Shown: piece by piece, positions 22,199 through 30,204 of the stretch | Position numbering within the stretch: the stretch's first letter is position 1 | Layout of the letters: each line of letters starts with the position of its first letter | DNA from: a virus | IMG/VR virus record: IMGVR_UViG_3300035698_005697 | Span: 1-37,118 of that record | Length of the DNA stretch: 37,118 nucleotides | Reading direction: 5' to 3' (one strand) | Made by a program: the position numbers and the translations under genes | Notes under the pieces: model-generated | What the model saw: only the letters and a program-made list of their open reading frames with translations | What the model was told of the DNA's origin: nothing | Database searches by the model: none

Positions 22199-23265
22199 GT
22201 ATCAATGGGCTTATAAAATTAGTAGATAAGATTAGTTCTATTTATGATACGGAGAATCAATCAAAGACAGTAGCTAAGAAAAAGTTTGTTGCTGATGATG
22301 AAAAAATTGATACTGATAAATCAAAAGGCGTTAAGGATGATGAAGAATCCGATGAAGAATTGACTGATGAACAGAAACAATTAATTAGTGATTTCGTAAA
22401 AAATAATCAAAATATGTCAGATGATTTGCTTCATGGGTTTGCGGAAAAGAATGGCATGAATGTTCATAAAGTTGAAGAGTTTATTTATAGTTTGGTTCAT
22501 GGTAATTTGAATACAGATGACACAGAAACTCAGGACGGAGGACAAGAAAATGCAGACGATAATAACGATACCAGCGATAATACTGATAATAGTGATACTG
22601 AAGATACTGGTGAAGAAGATGACGACATAGTAAATAATATTGATAAGAAGATAAGTAATGGTGATAGTAATGACTTGGATTCAGCAATTAGTGATATAGC
22701 ACAACAAGTAAGTTCTGATGGAGAAGAATCAGATGAGGAAACATTAGACGAACAAGATCCTGAAGAAGAGGAAGAAGAGGAACCTGTTGATGGTGAAGAA
22801 GAACCCGTTGATGGAGAAGAAGAACCCGTTGATGGAGAAGAAGAACCTGTTGATGGAGAAGAAGAACCCGCTGACGATGATGATATTGTCAATAAGATTG
22901 ATGATGTAATTGGTCAAGCAGATGATCCAGATAACCCTGTCCCTCCTGGTCAAGGTGGCAGTGAACTTCCTCAAGATGGTGAAGAAGAACCAGAATTACC
23001 TATTGAGATTGAAAGTTTTATAGATGGCGAAGAATATGATTTGGAGATTAATAACGCATTTGATTTTTATGAAATCTGTATCAATAATTTGATTGATGAC
23101 GAATCGATAAATGCCATGAATTCTATTTACGAGACTATACCAGATACAAAAAGAAAGTTGACAAGCGCAGAATATCTATATAATAAAACATTAGATTTCA
23201 TAAAGAAACAAAGACAAACGGGCGAAGAAGATCCAGAATTAACAACAGGACAACCACCAGTATGA
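22195..23265 (+). CDS. Acidic protein with tandem EEEPVDG repeats, 356 aa
   Basis: Helical segments near the N-terminus (INGLIKLVDKISSIY; LTDEQKQLISDFVKNN) and at the C-terminus (YDLEINNAFDFYEICINN; SAEYLYNKTLDFIKKQR) flank about 170 residues of Asp/Glu-rich disordered sequence. This contains five tandem units of E-E-E-P-V-D-G. The folded ends suggest a tethering protein that holds two partners on an acidic linker. I do not recognise the family. It lies in overlap with both neighbours. Confidence 0.6.
   Translation: MSINGLIKLVDKISSIYDTENQSKTVAKKKFVADDEKIDTDKSKGVKDDEESDEELTDEQKQLISDFVKNNQNMSDDLLHGFAEKNGMNVHKVEEFIYSLVHGNLNTDDTETQDGGQENADDNNDTSDNTDNSDTEDTGEEDDDIVNNIDKKISNGDSNDLDSAISDIAQQVSSDGEESDEETLDEQDPEEEEEEEPVDGEEEPVDGEEEPVDGEEEPVDGEEEPADDDDIVNKIDDVIGQADDPDNPVPPGQGGSELPQDGEEEPELPIEIESFIDGEEYDLEINNAFDFYEICINNLIDDESINAMNSIYETIPDTKRKLTSAEYLYNKTLDFIKKQRQTGEEDPELTTGQPPV
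22774..22878 (+). repeat. Five 21-bp tandem repeats
   Basis: Five consecutive 21-bp units, each encoding E-E-E-P-V-D-G. The middle units differ by only one or two bases and the last diverges to E-E-E-P-A-D-D. They are coding repeats, with no spacers, so not CRISPR. Confidence 0.9.
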
Positions 23266-23702
23266 AACAAATATTGGTAGAAGGTAGACTAATAGACGCA
23301 GCAATAGTATTAGTTCTTGCCACACGTTTACTCAAACCTTTTAAATCTTGGGATGCTTTTAAATTGGGTATCATAGATGAAAAGGGTGATAAGATCAAAG
23401 AACCTGAGACTTCAAAAGAGAAAGATTCATGGAGTTTCTTAAATAGGTTTATTGCTAGAATTAAGAAATCATTAACTAGTAAGGCTATACTCGGACTAAC
23501 CCTTTACTATACATTACTGAAAGAAGAGAAAGATGGTGAGGTTAGGAGTAAAGAAGAGATTGTCGAAACTGCTGGTAGAAAGATTAAGGCAGTAAAAATA
23601 TATGAACAATTTAGAGATACTTTATCAATGAATAATTTTACTGAAGAAGAGTATTATAATTACCTATTAGATGAGTTGATGTCTAAAACCGAATTGAAAT
23701 AA
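23262..23702 (+). CDS. Conserved-type myovirus structural protein candidate, 146 aa
   Basis: A very short start, MKQILVE|GR, puts L-V-E at residues 5-7. The body has a hydrophobic helix (LIDAAIVLVLATRLLKPF), a motif W-D-A-F-K-L-G-I-I-D-E-K-G-D-K-I-K-E-P, and a basic amphipathic helix. By recollection, proteins with the K-L-G-I-I-D-x-x-G pattern recur in marine T4-like phages beside head genes, but their function is unknown and I could not check. It overlaps the previous gene (ATGA). Confidence 0.6.
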   Translation: MKQILVEGRLIDAAIVLVLATRLLKPFKSWDAFKLGIIDEKGDKIKEPETSKEKDSWSFLNRFIARIKKSLTSKAILGLTLYYTLLKEEKDGEVRSKEEIVETAGRKIKAVKIYEQFRDTLSMNNFTEEEYYNYLLDELMSKTELK

Positions 23703-23703
23703 A

Positions 23704-24225
23704 ATGACTAATAGCATAAAAAAGGGTAAGTCTTGGGAAAGGTCTGTCGCAAATACCCTATCAGAACAGTTTGATGATAAATTCGAGCGCACACCTCAAA
23801 GTGGTGCTTTCTTTGGTGGTCAGAATAAAGCAAGGGCTGAAGGGATGCGAGAAGATGCTAAGGAGATATTGAGTGGTGACTTGATATGTCCTAAAAATTT
23901 CCCATTTAGTATCGAATGTAAATCATATGCTGATTTTCCATTTCACCAATTATTTGATGGTGAAGTAAAGATATTAGATAGTTGGATAGAACAGGCAGAG
24001 GGTGATGCTGAGACAGCAAATAATAAGATGTTATTGTTTATGAAGTTTAATCGAAAGGGAACTTTTGTATTATGTGAAAAGGAAATGTTTGGTAATAAGG
24101 GTTTGGTTGAGAATTTCTTTATATACAAAAATAAATATATAATGATATCGATGGATCTTTTCTTGGAGAGAAGAAATCATATAAATATATTGAGAGATTG
24201 GTTATATAGTAGAGGTAAACAATAA
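23704..24225 (+). CDS. PD-(D/E)XK nuclease, Holliday-junction-resolvase-like
   Basis: The 173-residue protein shows the archaeal-type resolvase pattern in the correct order. G-K-S-W-E-R-S-V-A-N-T-L gives the first Glu (residue 12). R-T-P-Q-S-G-A-F-F-G-G follows, then G-D-L (Asp59), and F-S-I-E-C-K-S gives Glu71 and Lys73. The family cuts branched or damaged DNA. A role in resolving branches before packaging, or in host DNA breakdown, is possible. It could also be a RecB-like nuclease of another type. It starts 1 nt after the previous stop and ends in a one-base overlap with the next ATG. Confidence 0.7.
   Translation: MTNSIKKGKSWERSVANTLSEQFDDKFERTPQSGAFFGGQNKARAEGMREDAKEILSGDLICPKNFPFSIECKSYADFPFHQLFDGEVKILDSWIEQAEGDAETANNKMLLFMKFNRKGTFVLCEKEMFGNKGLVENFFIYKNKYIMISMDLFLERRNHINILRDWLYSRGKQ
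24180..24187 (+). promoter_or_regulatory. TATAAATA late-type element within the nuclease gene
   Basis: An exact match 38 nt upstream of the ATG at 24225, inside coding sequence for I-N-I-L. A candidate only. Confidence 0.35.
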
Positions 24226-24557
24226 TGGCTAGTATGAAAGACATTATGAAGAATTACAATGATTTGAGTAATGGTGTAGCAAAAGATGTTACCCTTCCTA
24301 CTGGTTCAGTAAAAGGTAGGTTTCAAAAGAGTAATAGTTTTCGTGAGTGCTATGAATCATATCATAAGATGACTACTGGCAAACCTTCGCACTTAACACA
24401 ACCAGAGAAGAAAGTAATTACTGAAAAGAAACAAACAGACTCATTACAACTAGCAGGGGCATTAACAGTGATAAAAGAGATTGTTAATGAAGAGATAACT
24501 AAAGATACTGCTCCTAAATTAATTAATGATATTAGGAGAATATTAGATGAGATTTAA
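24225..24557 (+). CDS. Hypothetical protein, 110 aa
   Basis: A helical N-terminus (ASMKDIMKNYNDLSNGVAKD) is followed by a basic linker and a C-terminal helix pair (LAGALTVIKEIVNEEITKDT). There is no membrane segment and no catalytic motif, and I do not recognise the family. It overlaps its neighbours at both ends (one base upstream, 11 bases downstream), so it is part of the same translation-coupled string. Confidence 0.6.
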   Translation: MASMKDIMKNYNDLSNGVAKDVTLPTGSVKGRFQKSNSFRECYESYHKMTTGKPSHLTQPEKKVITEKKQTDSLQLAGALTVIKEIVNEEITKDTAPKLINDIRRILDEI

Positions 24558-24948
24558 GGATTTCGTTATACTATATGAAATGCCTGTAATGGTGGATTCT
24601 TTGATCTGTCCATTAGGGGAACAGATTTCTCCATATGATTCTGCTATGGAAGATATAAACATTGTTACAAGAATGGAGAAGGATAGCATAGTTAGAAGGA
24701 TGTTGGGTAGGAAAGGGGTTATCCCAGTTTATTGTGATGTTCATAATAAGATATTCATGTATAATTATAATTCTACTGAGAGTTATTATCCTCATACTGG
24801 CGCAGAGAAGAAGATTGCTGATATGTTATTGAATGGTATGTATAGAAATTCTATGGGTAGAGGAAATGATCCTGTAAGGGCAAGAAGTTTGAGAGCTGTT
24901 AAGGGTGTAAGTAAGTCCGTATTCAATTTAGATAATTTATCGAAATGA
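24547..24948 (+). CDS. Hypothetical protein with capsid-targeting-like leader, 133 aa
   Basis: The start MRFKDFVILYE|MP, with L-Y-E at 9-11, is nearly the same as the leaders at 14642 and 17726. The body carries C-P-L-G-E-Q-I-S-P and G-V-I-P-V-Y-C-D-V-H-N-K. The motif V-I-P-V-Y-C-D recurs in the next small gene. The C-terminus is basic (GRGNDPVRARSLRAVKGVSK). No known domain is visible. Packaging into the head is inferred from the leader. Confidence 0.6.
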   Translation: MRFKDFVILYEMPVMVDSLICPLGEQISPYDSAMEDINIVTRMEKDSIVRRMLGRKGVIPVYCDVHNKIFMYNYNSTESYYPHTGAEKKIADMLLNGMYRNSMGRGNDPVRARSLRAVKGVSKSVFNLDNLSK

Positions 24949-25121
24949 CTATTTGTAGCAGAGTTATAGAACCTGCTTTGAAGGTAAAGATATGTAATGG
25001 TGGTGACCAATTACCAGATATTTTACAATCAACTGCCGCTTGTAGTGGAGCACCTGATTCAGAAGAAGTGATCCCTGTATATTGTGATGAGAGAGAAGTT
25101 TTAGAAGATTTAACTTTGTGA
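24945..25121 (+). CDS. Small hypothetical protein, 58 aa, sharing a motif with its neighbour
   Basis: The frame starts in overlap with the previous stop (ATGA) and runs to a TGA at 25119. The product begins MTICSRVIEPALKVKICNGG and is rich in Cys (4 of 58). It ends with E-V-I-P-V-Y-C-D-E-R-E-V-L-E-D. The V-I-P-V-Y-C-D string repeats the one in the preceding protein, so this may be a small paralogue or a fragment of one. Cysteine pairs might bind metal. Confidence 0.55.
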   Translation: MTICSRVIEPALKVKICNGGDQLPDILQSTAACSGAPDSEEVIPVYCDEREVLEDLTL

Positions 25122-25131
25122 GGTTTTAATT

Positions 25132-25635
25132 ATGAGTAAAGAAGAATTTATCATGGATTTTATGAAGTTCCTATATGAAGAAAAGAAAGTTCAATATAAT
25201 TTGGATTCTCTTGAGGAACAATATGTCATCGAAGAGTTAGAAGAGAAGGGTTATGTAAAATCCTTTTGTAATGAATATTTCCTTGATGAGAAGGGTATCG
25301 CTTTCTTTGATAGGATGGAACAAATGGTAGTTGAAGAATATGAATTAGAGAATAATCCAAGCAAAACTTATATCAAATACAAGATATATAATGAATTAGG
25401 TTTGATGGAGAATCAAGTTGTGGATTTTGAATTAGAACCTAATGATGGTCTACCTATTATCCAAGTGACTGATGAAAATTATAGTAACTTACTATCAAGA
25501 AATAAAGGGCAACACTGGAGAAGGTATATCGGTGAAGATGGTAGAAAACTTATTAGAGGTAAGAAGTTAAAACGTTTTTATGTAGTAAACGAAAAGTCAA
25601 ATAAGAAATATCTTTATCTAGTTCCCTCAGAATAA
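25132..25635 (+). CDS. Hypothetical protein, 167 aa, possibly winged-helix N-terminus
   Basis: The first 70 residues (EEFIMDFMKFLYEEKKVQYN, then E-E-L-E-E-K-G-Y-V-K-S-F, F-L-D-E-K-G-I-A-F-F-D-R-M) read like a small winged-helix fold with a hairpin. The second half contains a beta-rich stretch and a basic motif R-K-L-I-R-G-K-K-L-K-R-F-Y-V-V. The same R-G-K-x-L motif occurs in the minus-strand protein at 602. GAGG precedes the ATG. The function is unknown. Confidence 0.6.
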   Translation: MSKEEFIMDFMKFLYEEKKVQYNLDSLEEQYVIEELEEKGYVKSFCNEYFLDEKGIAFFDRMEQMVVEEYELENNPSKTYIKYKIYNELGLMENQVVDFELEPNDGLPIIQVTDENYSNLLSRNKGQHWRRYIGEDGRKLIRGKKLKRFYVVNEKSNKKYLYLVPSE

Positions 25636-25638
25636 TTC

Positions 25639-25665
25639 TTGACTTATATAATAGTTGACTATAAT
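25639..25665 (+). promoter_or_regulatory. Candidate sigma-70 promoter for the RNase H gene
   Basis: TTGACT (25639-25644) and TATAAT (25660-25665) are separated by 15 nt in the 58-nt gap before the gene at 25694. A second TATAAT lies at 25647-25652. This is an early or middle type promoter, unlike the TATAAATA elements of the head genes, and fits a replication gene. Confidence 0.5.
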
Positions 25666-25693
25666 AATAGTTTAACTAGTTCGGGTTTATTAT

Positions 25694-26734
25694 ATGAAGA
25701 AGTTATTGATTGATGCTAACCATCACTCCATACGTTTAATAAGTATATTCAAGAATCAAGATACTAAGGAAGAAGGGTATGCTTTATGGCGTTACACCTT
25801 TCTCAAGAATATATTTGAATACATTGAGAAGTTTGGTGCTGACGAGGTTATCCTTGCGGTAGATAGTAAGATAAATTGGAGAAAGAAGATATTTCCTTGG
25901 TATAAAGCAGACCGAAAGATTAAACGTAGGGCTGAACAGGAGAAGAAGGATGCAGAAGGTCATTGGTTTAATACTCAAGAATATTTTGAACAGTATCAAA
26001 GATTACTTGAAGATATAAAACAAAACTTCCCATTTAGGGTTGTATGTGTAGAGGGAGCAGAGGGTGATGATGTGGTTGCTATATTGGTAGACCATTTCGT
26101 TGACGTTGACGAAAAGGTCATAGTAACAGCTGATCATGACTATATTCAGTTACTTAGGATACCCAATACAAAGGTTTATTCACCATTAACAAGAAAGTAT
26201 TTAGAAACTGATGACCCGAAACAATTTCTATTGACTAAGTTAATGATGGGTGATAAGGGTGATTTTGTCCCATCTATTGATGATAAACATTCATTCAAAG
26301 AGGAGTTCTTGGAGTATTGTGTGGATGCGTTGGACGTTGCCAAAAATATAAGTAACGTAAAGATAAAATTAGATAATAATGAGAGATTGTTATATGAGTC
26401 ATACCTGTCATATTACTCTAAAGTTGATGGCAGAGTATCACCTTCAAGATGTAGTAGATTTACCGAAAGAAAGGCATTAGGGGTTATAAATAATGATACC
26501 CTTAAAGAGATGTTAGATGAAAACCCTGAGATGAAGAGAAAGTTTTTGAGAAATAATAAGTTGATGAATTTACAAGCACAACCAAAAAAACTAAAAGAAC
26601 TAATCATTCAAGAATATGATAAGTGCGAATTACCAGATATAAAGGGGTTATTTAAATATTTTATAAAAAATAAACTCAATGGGTTTATTGAAAATATTAA
26701 CAAGATAACGTCTATATTATCATCATTAACATGA
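25694..26734 (+). CDS. rnh: RNase H (T4 Rnh-type 5'-3' nuclease, FEN family)
   Basis: The 346-residue protein carries the metal-binding acidic residues of the FEN/T4 RNase H family: L-L-I-D-A-N at 3-8, V-I-L-A-V-D-S near 51-57 with the basic P-W-Y-K-A-D-R after it, G-A-E-G-D-D-V-V near 120, T-A-D-H-D-Y-I-Q-L-L near 148, and M-G-D-K-G-D-F-V-P-S near 190. It removes RNA primers and adjacent DNA on the lagging strand. It is about 40 residues longer than T4 Rnh, mostly in a Lys-rich C-terminal part. It has its own sigma-70-like promoter and leads into the ribonucleotide reductase gene. Confidence 0.9.
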   Translation: MKKLLIDANHHSIRLISIFKNQDTKEEGYALWRYTFLKNIFEYIEKFGADEVILAVDSKINWRKKIFPWYKADRKIKRRAEQEKKDAEGHWFNTQEYFEQYQRLLEDIKQNFPFRVVCVEGAEGDDVVAILVDHFVDVDEKVIVTADHDYIQLLRIPNTKVYSPLTRKYLETDDPKQFLLTKLMMGDKGDFVPSIDDKHSFKEEFLEYCVDALDVAKNISNVKIKLDNNERLLYESYLSYYSKVDGRVSPSRCSRFTERKALGVINNDTLKEMLDENPEMKRKFLRNNKLMNLQAQPKKLKELIIQEYDKCELPDIKGLFKYFIKNKLNGFIENINKITSILSSLT

Positions 26735-26744
26735 AGGAGAAATA

Positions 26745-29123
26745 ATGTTAAAATCAAAAGGTCGGGATGAAGCCCATAAGAATTGTATTGAAAGTTTCGG
26801 CGGAGATGATTTAGCGAGTTCTGTATTTTTAGATAAGTATGCTCTGAAAGATAGAGATGGCAACTTCAATGAAACAAATTTGAATGACCTTTTGAAAAGA
26901 ATGAAGAGAGGAATGTTGAGATGTGAACAGGAGAAGTTTGGTAAGAATGAAGAAGAATTAAAAGACTTAGGTAAACAATATGACCTTCTGTTTAAACATT
27001 TTATCTTCGGTGGTAGGATATTGTATGCTTTAGAGAATCCATATGATTCAACATCTACATATTCTAATTGTTATGTAACTGATATTGAAAACGATAGTAT
27101 TGAAGAAATATTTAATACCGCTAAGAGACAGGCAAGGATTTTCTCAAAAGGCGGCGGCGTAGGTTTTGATATTTCTACACTAAGACCTTTAGGTGCCCCA
27201 GTTAATAACTCTGCGAGGACAACTAGTGGTGCCGTATCTTTCATGGATTTATATTCACTAGTTACTGGGTTAATTGGGCAGTATGGACGTAGAGGAGCAT
27301 TGATGTTGTCTATTAGTGTAGATCATCCAGACCTCATTGAGTTTATCAAAGTGAAAGCTGGTGTTGATAAGACAAAAGTTCAGTATGCTAATATCTCGGT
27401 AAGGATAACTGATAAGTTTATGAAGGCAGTTGAGAACGATGAAGAATGGGAAATGTCATATAAGTTAAAAGATGGTTCCTTTCATACTGCAACAGAGAAA
27501 GCAGTAAACATTTGGAATTTATTGGTTGAGTCGAATAGAAGGGGTGCTGAACCGGGAATTATGTTTTGGGATAACATTATCAAAGAAGATCCATCTTCTA
27601 TATTTCCAGAGACAAGAGCAGTTAGCACGAATCCTTGTGGTGAACAACCTTTAGAAAAAGGTGGCGCATGTGTATTGGGTAGTGTTAATCTTCCATCATT
27701 TATAAAGAATGAGTTTGAAGAGAATGTAGAGTTTGATTTTGAGACATTTAAGAGTGCAGTAAAACAAGGCATAAGAGCATTGGATAACATTGTCGAGTTT
27801 AACCTTGAGAGACATCCTTTAGATGAAAACAAGACTGCTGCATCATTAGGTAGAAGAGTTGGTTTGGGTATTACTGGTCTTGCAGATATGTTAATAATGA
27901 TGAATTTGAGATATGATAGTGAAGAGGCAATCCAATTTTTAGATGAAGTATTCAAGTGTTTCAAGTTGGAGAGTATTAAGGCAAGTGTTGACCTTGCTCA
28001 AGAGAGAGGTTCTTTCCCATTGTTTAAGACTTACAAGAAAAATGATAAGACAAAGTTTACCCGTTATTTAAGTCATAAGTATTTTACATTATTGAAGAAA
28101 ACGGATGAAGAGTATTACCAGAAGTTTTTGAAATATGGTATGCGTAATATCGGTTTGAATACAGTCGCCCCTAATGGTAGTTTGAGTATTATCCTTCAAG
28201 GAAGTTCTGGTATTGAACCTATCTTTCGTTTGAAATATGATAGGACAACAAAGAAAAGTGGCAAGAAGGAAGTATTTACTGTCTATCATAATCTGGTTAG
28301 TAAATACAATGAGAAGTTTGGTAAGGATAAACATGAAGAGAATGAAAACTTTGTGACAAGTGAAAAGATTGATTGGAGAAAGAGGGTAGAATTACAATCA
28401 ATCATTCAGAAATATGTTGATAAGAGTATTAGTTCTACTGTTAATTTACCTAAAGGGACTGGCGTAGAGACTATTGATGAACTATATAAGTATGCTTGGT
28501 CTAAAGGGTTGAAAGGTGTGACCGTTTATGTTGATGGTTGCCGTGAAGGCGTATTGAATGAGAATAAAGATGATATTGATAAGACAGGTAATGAGGTACG
28601 ATTGGAGAATGATGTATTATCTGAAGTTAAATTTCCGAGTGAAGGTGAAGCAAAGTATAAGGTTATTAGAAGTGAAGGAAGAAAGTGGTATGTTTTCTAT
28701 ACTATTGATAATGAAACAAAATTACCTAATTCGATGTTTGTGAATACTAATGCTACTGAAACCAATATCCTAACTGAGAATGTATTTGAACAACTTGAAG
28801 TATTAGCAGAGAAACATCTGAAGAATGGTAAACTCCAAGAGTTGAGAGAGAAACATCATAAACAGAATAATGTCACAAAGATTGCTAGGACTATGAGTTT
28901 ATTGTTGAGACATAGGGTGCCTTTAGGTGATATTATCAAGGCCATTGATGAAGTGGAAGCACCAGTATTTAGTTTTATCTTTCAACTCAAAAAATTACTT
29001 AGTAGTTTTATGGATGGTGATTTCACAGGTGAGAAATGTAGTGATCCAGAATGTGAAGGACAGATGATTTTTTCAGAAGGGTGCAAAATTTGCCTAAATT
29101 GCGGCGCCTCAAAATGTGGATAG
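26745..29123 (+). CDS. nrdJ: Ribonucleotide reductase, class II (B12-dependent)
   Basis: The 792-residue protein contains the radical-enzyme core: a first cysteine in Y-S-N-C-Y-V (near 109), G-G-V-G-F-D-I-S, N-S-A-R-T-T-S-G-A-V-S-F-M-D, the active-site T-N-P-C-G-E-Q-P-L near 295, and N-T-V-A-P-N-G-S-L-S-I near 475. The C-terminus has a four-cysteine zinc motif (C-x4-C, then C-x2-C, ending C-G-A-S-K-C-G), typical of class II NrdJ. No small subunit gene (nrdB) follows. The enzyme reduces ribonucleotides for phage DNA synthesis and needs adenosylcobalamin from the host. GGAG precedes the ATG, 10 nt after rnh. Confidence 0.88.
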   Translation: MLKSKGRDEAHKNCIESFGGDDLASSVFLDKYALKDRDGNFNETNLNDLLKRMKRGMLRCEQEKFGKNEEELKDLGKQYDLLFKHFIFGGRILYALENPYDSTSTYSNCYVTDIENDSIEEIFNTAKRQARIFSKGGGVGFDISTLRPLGAPVNNSARTTSGAVSFMDLYSLVTGLIGQYGRRGALMLSISVDHPDLIEFIKVKAGVDKTKVQYANISVRITDKFMKAVENDEEWEMSYKLKDGSFHTATEKAVNIWNLLVESNRRGAEPGIMFWDNIIKEDPSSIFPETRAVSTNPCGEQPLEKGGACVLGSVNLPSFIKNEFEENVEFDFETFKSAVKQGIRALDNIVEFNLERHPLDENKTAASLGRRVGLGITGLADMLIMMNLRYDSEEAIQFLDEVFKCFKLESIKASVDLAQERGSFPLFKTYKKNDKTKFTRYLSHKYFTLLKKTDEEYYQKFLKYGMRNIGLNTVAPNGSLSIILQGSSGIEPIFRLKYDRTTKKSGKKEVFTVYHNLVSKYNEKFGKDKHEENENFVTSEKIDWRKRVELQSIIQKYVDKSISSTVNLPKGTGVETIDELYKYAWSKGLKGVTVYVDGCREGVLNENKDDIDKTGNEVRLENDVLSEVKFPSEGEAKYKVIRSEGRKWYVFYTIDNETKLPNSMFVNTNATETNILTENVFEQLEVLAEKHLKNGKLQELREKHHKQNNVTKIARTMSLLLRHRVPLGDIIKAIDEVEAPVFSFIFQLKKLLSSFMDGDFTGEKCSDPECEGQMIFSEGCKICLNCGASKCG

Positions 29124-29137
29124 TTTACCTAAATTCT

Positions 29138-29145
29138 TATAAATA
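29138..29145 (+). promoter_or_regulatory. T4-type late promoter element TATAAATA
   Basis: An exact element in the gap after nrdJ, 29 nt before the ATG at 29175. It marks the start of the late head module. Confidence 0.7.
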
Positions 29146-29174
29146 AAGGTAGAGATATCATGTAAAGGGAAATA

Positions 29175-29732
29175 ATGAAACTAAATAAAGCATTTGAGTT
29201 AGTTAAACTATATGAGAAGGTAACCTATATGAATGGTCCTGCTCTAGCAAAGTATATCAATAAAAACATTGATATAAAAGGCGTAAAGATAGCATTTGAG
29301 AAAGTTGGTGGTGAAGGCGCAGTAATGATTCACTATGATACTGATTCTGAACATTTACTTATTAGTCTTGAGGGATATGATAGTAAAGGTGAGTTATCTT
29401 CACCACATGATAATGTCCAAGTAGATGTAATTACCGTACAGAAATTGCCAAAGATAAAGAAAATAAAGGGTTCCCCTAAGACAGTTGCTAATGCGGTCAT
29501 CAAATATTTCAAGGATAACACAAAGAGTTTTGTTACTGAAGATGGTGATATAGGTGGAACTACTGCTGATGGTAACACTGTTTCTGATGATGTCTCTGGT
29601 GGAACTACTACCGATAATATCGCAGTATATAAAAAACCAATAGGAGATGACGAAGAGGATATTAAGGCAGAACTAAAGAAAAGAGAACTTAATAGGAAAA
29701 ATAATAAGAAGAATCTTAAAAAATTGAAGTAG
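29175..29732 (+). CDS. Hypothetical protein with leader-like start, 185 aa
   Basis: The start MKLNKAFELVKLYE|KV has L-Y-E at 12-14. The folded part (about residues 20-115) is alpha/beta with V-M-I-H-Y-D-T-D-S-E-H-L-L-I-S-L-E-G-Y. A Gly/Thr/Asp-rich linker (GGTTADGNTVSDDVSGGTTT) and a basic helix at the C-terminus follow. It lies directly before gp4, with only 6 nt between. It is probably a virion protein but is unidentified. Confidence 0.6.
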   Translation: MKLNKAFELVKLYEKVTYMNGPALAKYINKNIDIKGVKIAFEKVGGEGAVMIHYDTDSEHLLISLEGYDSKGELSSPHDNVQVDVITVQKLPKIKKIKGSPKTVANAVIKYFKDNTKSFVTEDGDIGGTTADGNTVSDDVSGGTTTDNIAVYKKPIGDDEEDIKAELKKRELNRKNNKKNLKKLK

Positions 29733-29738
29733 TTAGAT

Positions 29739-30170
29739 GTGCCTAGAAAATATCATCATTCTGTATATGTTCCTAAAAATAGAAATAAGTATATAGGTAA
29801 GAAAGAAATTATCTGCCGAAGTCGATGGGAACGCAATTATTGTATGTATTGTGATAGCAACGAAAGGATTAAAAAATGGGGTAGTGAATGTATAATAATA
29901 CCTTATTATGATCCTGTCAAACAAAAATCGAGAAAATACTTTGTTGATTTCTATATAGAGACGGTGACTGGGCATAAATACTTAGTGGAGATAAAACCAG
30001 AAAGGGAGACAAAACCTCCCCGAAAGACAAAAAATAAGAAGAAGTCAACTATAATATATGAGACATTGATGTATGAGAATAATAAGGCTAAATGGATGGC
30101 AGCAGAGAAGTTTTGTAAACAAAGAGGAATGAAGTTTAAGGTGATAACGGAGAAAACTCTTTTCGTTTGA
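29739..30170 (+). CDS. 4: gp4-like head completion protein (nuclease fold)
   Basis: The 143-residue protein matches T4 gp4 (about 150) in layout: an N-terminal Y-V-P-K-N-R-N-K-Y-I-G-K, then R-S-R-W-E-R-N-Y, W-G-S-E-C-I-I-I-P-Y-Y, R-K-Y-F-V-D-F-Y, and L-V-E-I-K-P-E-R-E-T-K-P-P. The E, D and E-x-K residues form a PD-(D/E)XK-type site. In T4, gp4 (also called 50/65) completes heads, probably by trimming packaged DNA. The start is a GTG at 29739, because the nearby ATG at 29737 is out of frame. Its place next to the portal supports the call. Confidence 0.88.
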   Translation: MPRKYHHSVYVPKNRNKYIGKKEIICRSRWERNYCMYCDSNERIKKWGSECIIIPYYDPVKQKSRKYFVDFYIETVTGHKYLVEIKPERETKPPRKTKNKKKSTIIYETLMYENNKAKWMAAEKFCKQRGMKFKVITEKTLFV

Positions 30171-30171
30171 G

Positions 30172-30185
30172 TATAAATATAAATA
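30172..30185 (+). promoter_or_regulatory. Overlapping double late promoter element for the portal gene
   Basis: Two exact TATAAATA copies overlap by two bases (30172-30179 and 30178-30185), 20 nt before the portal ATG. Confidence 0.65.
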
Positions 30186-30204
30186 TAAACTGGAGATAAT
30201 ATAT

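Noticed and set aside
22774-22878. CRISPR-like array
   Set aside because: The units are contiguous 21-bp coding repeats without spacers.
26745-29123. Class I NrdA
   Set aside because: The single gene with a C-terminal four-cysteine motif and no nrdB next to it fits class II better.
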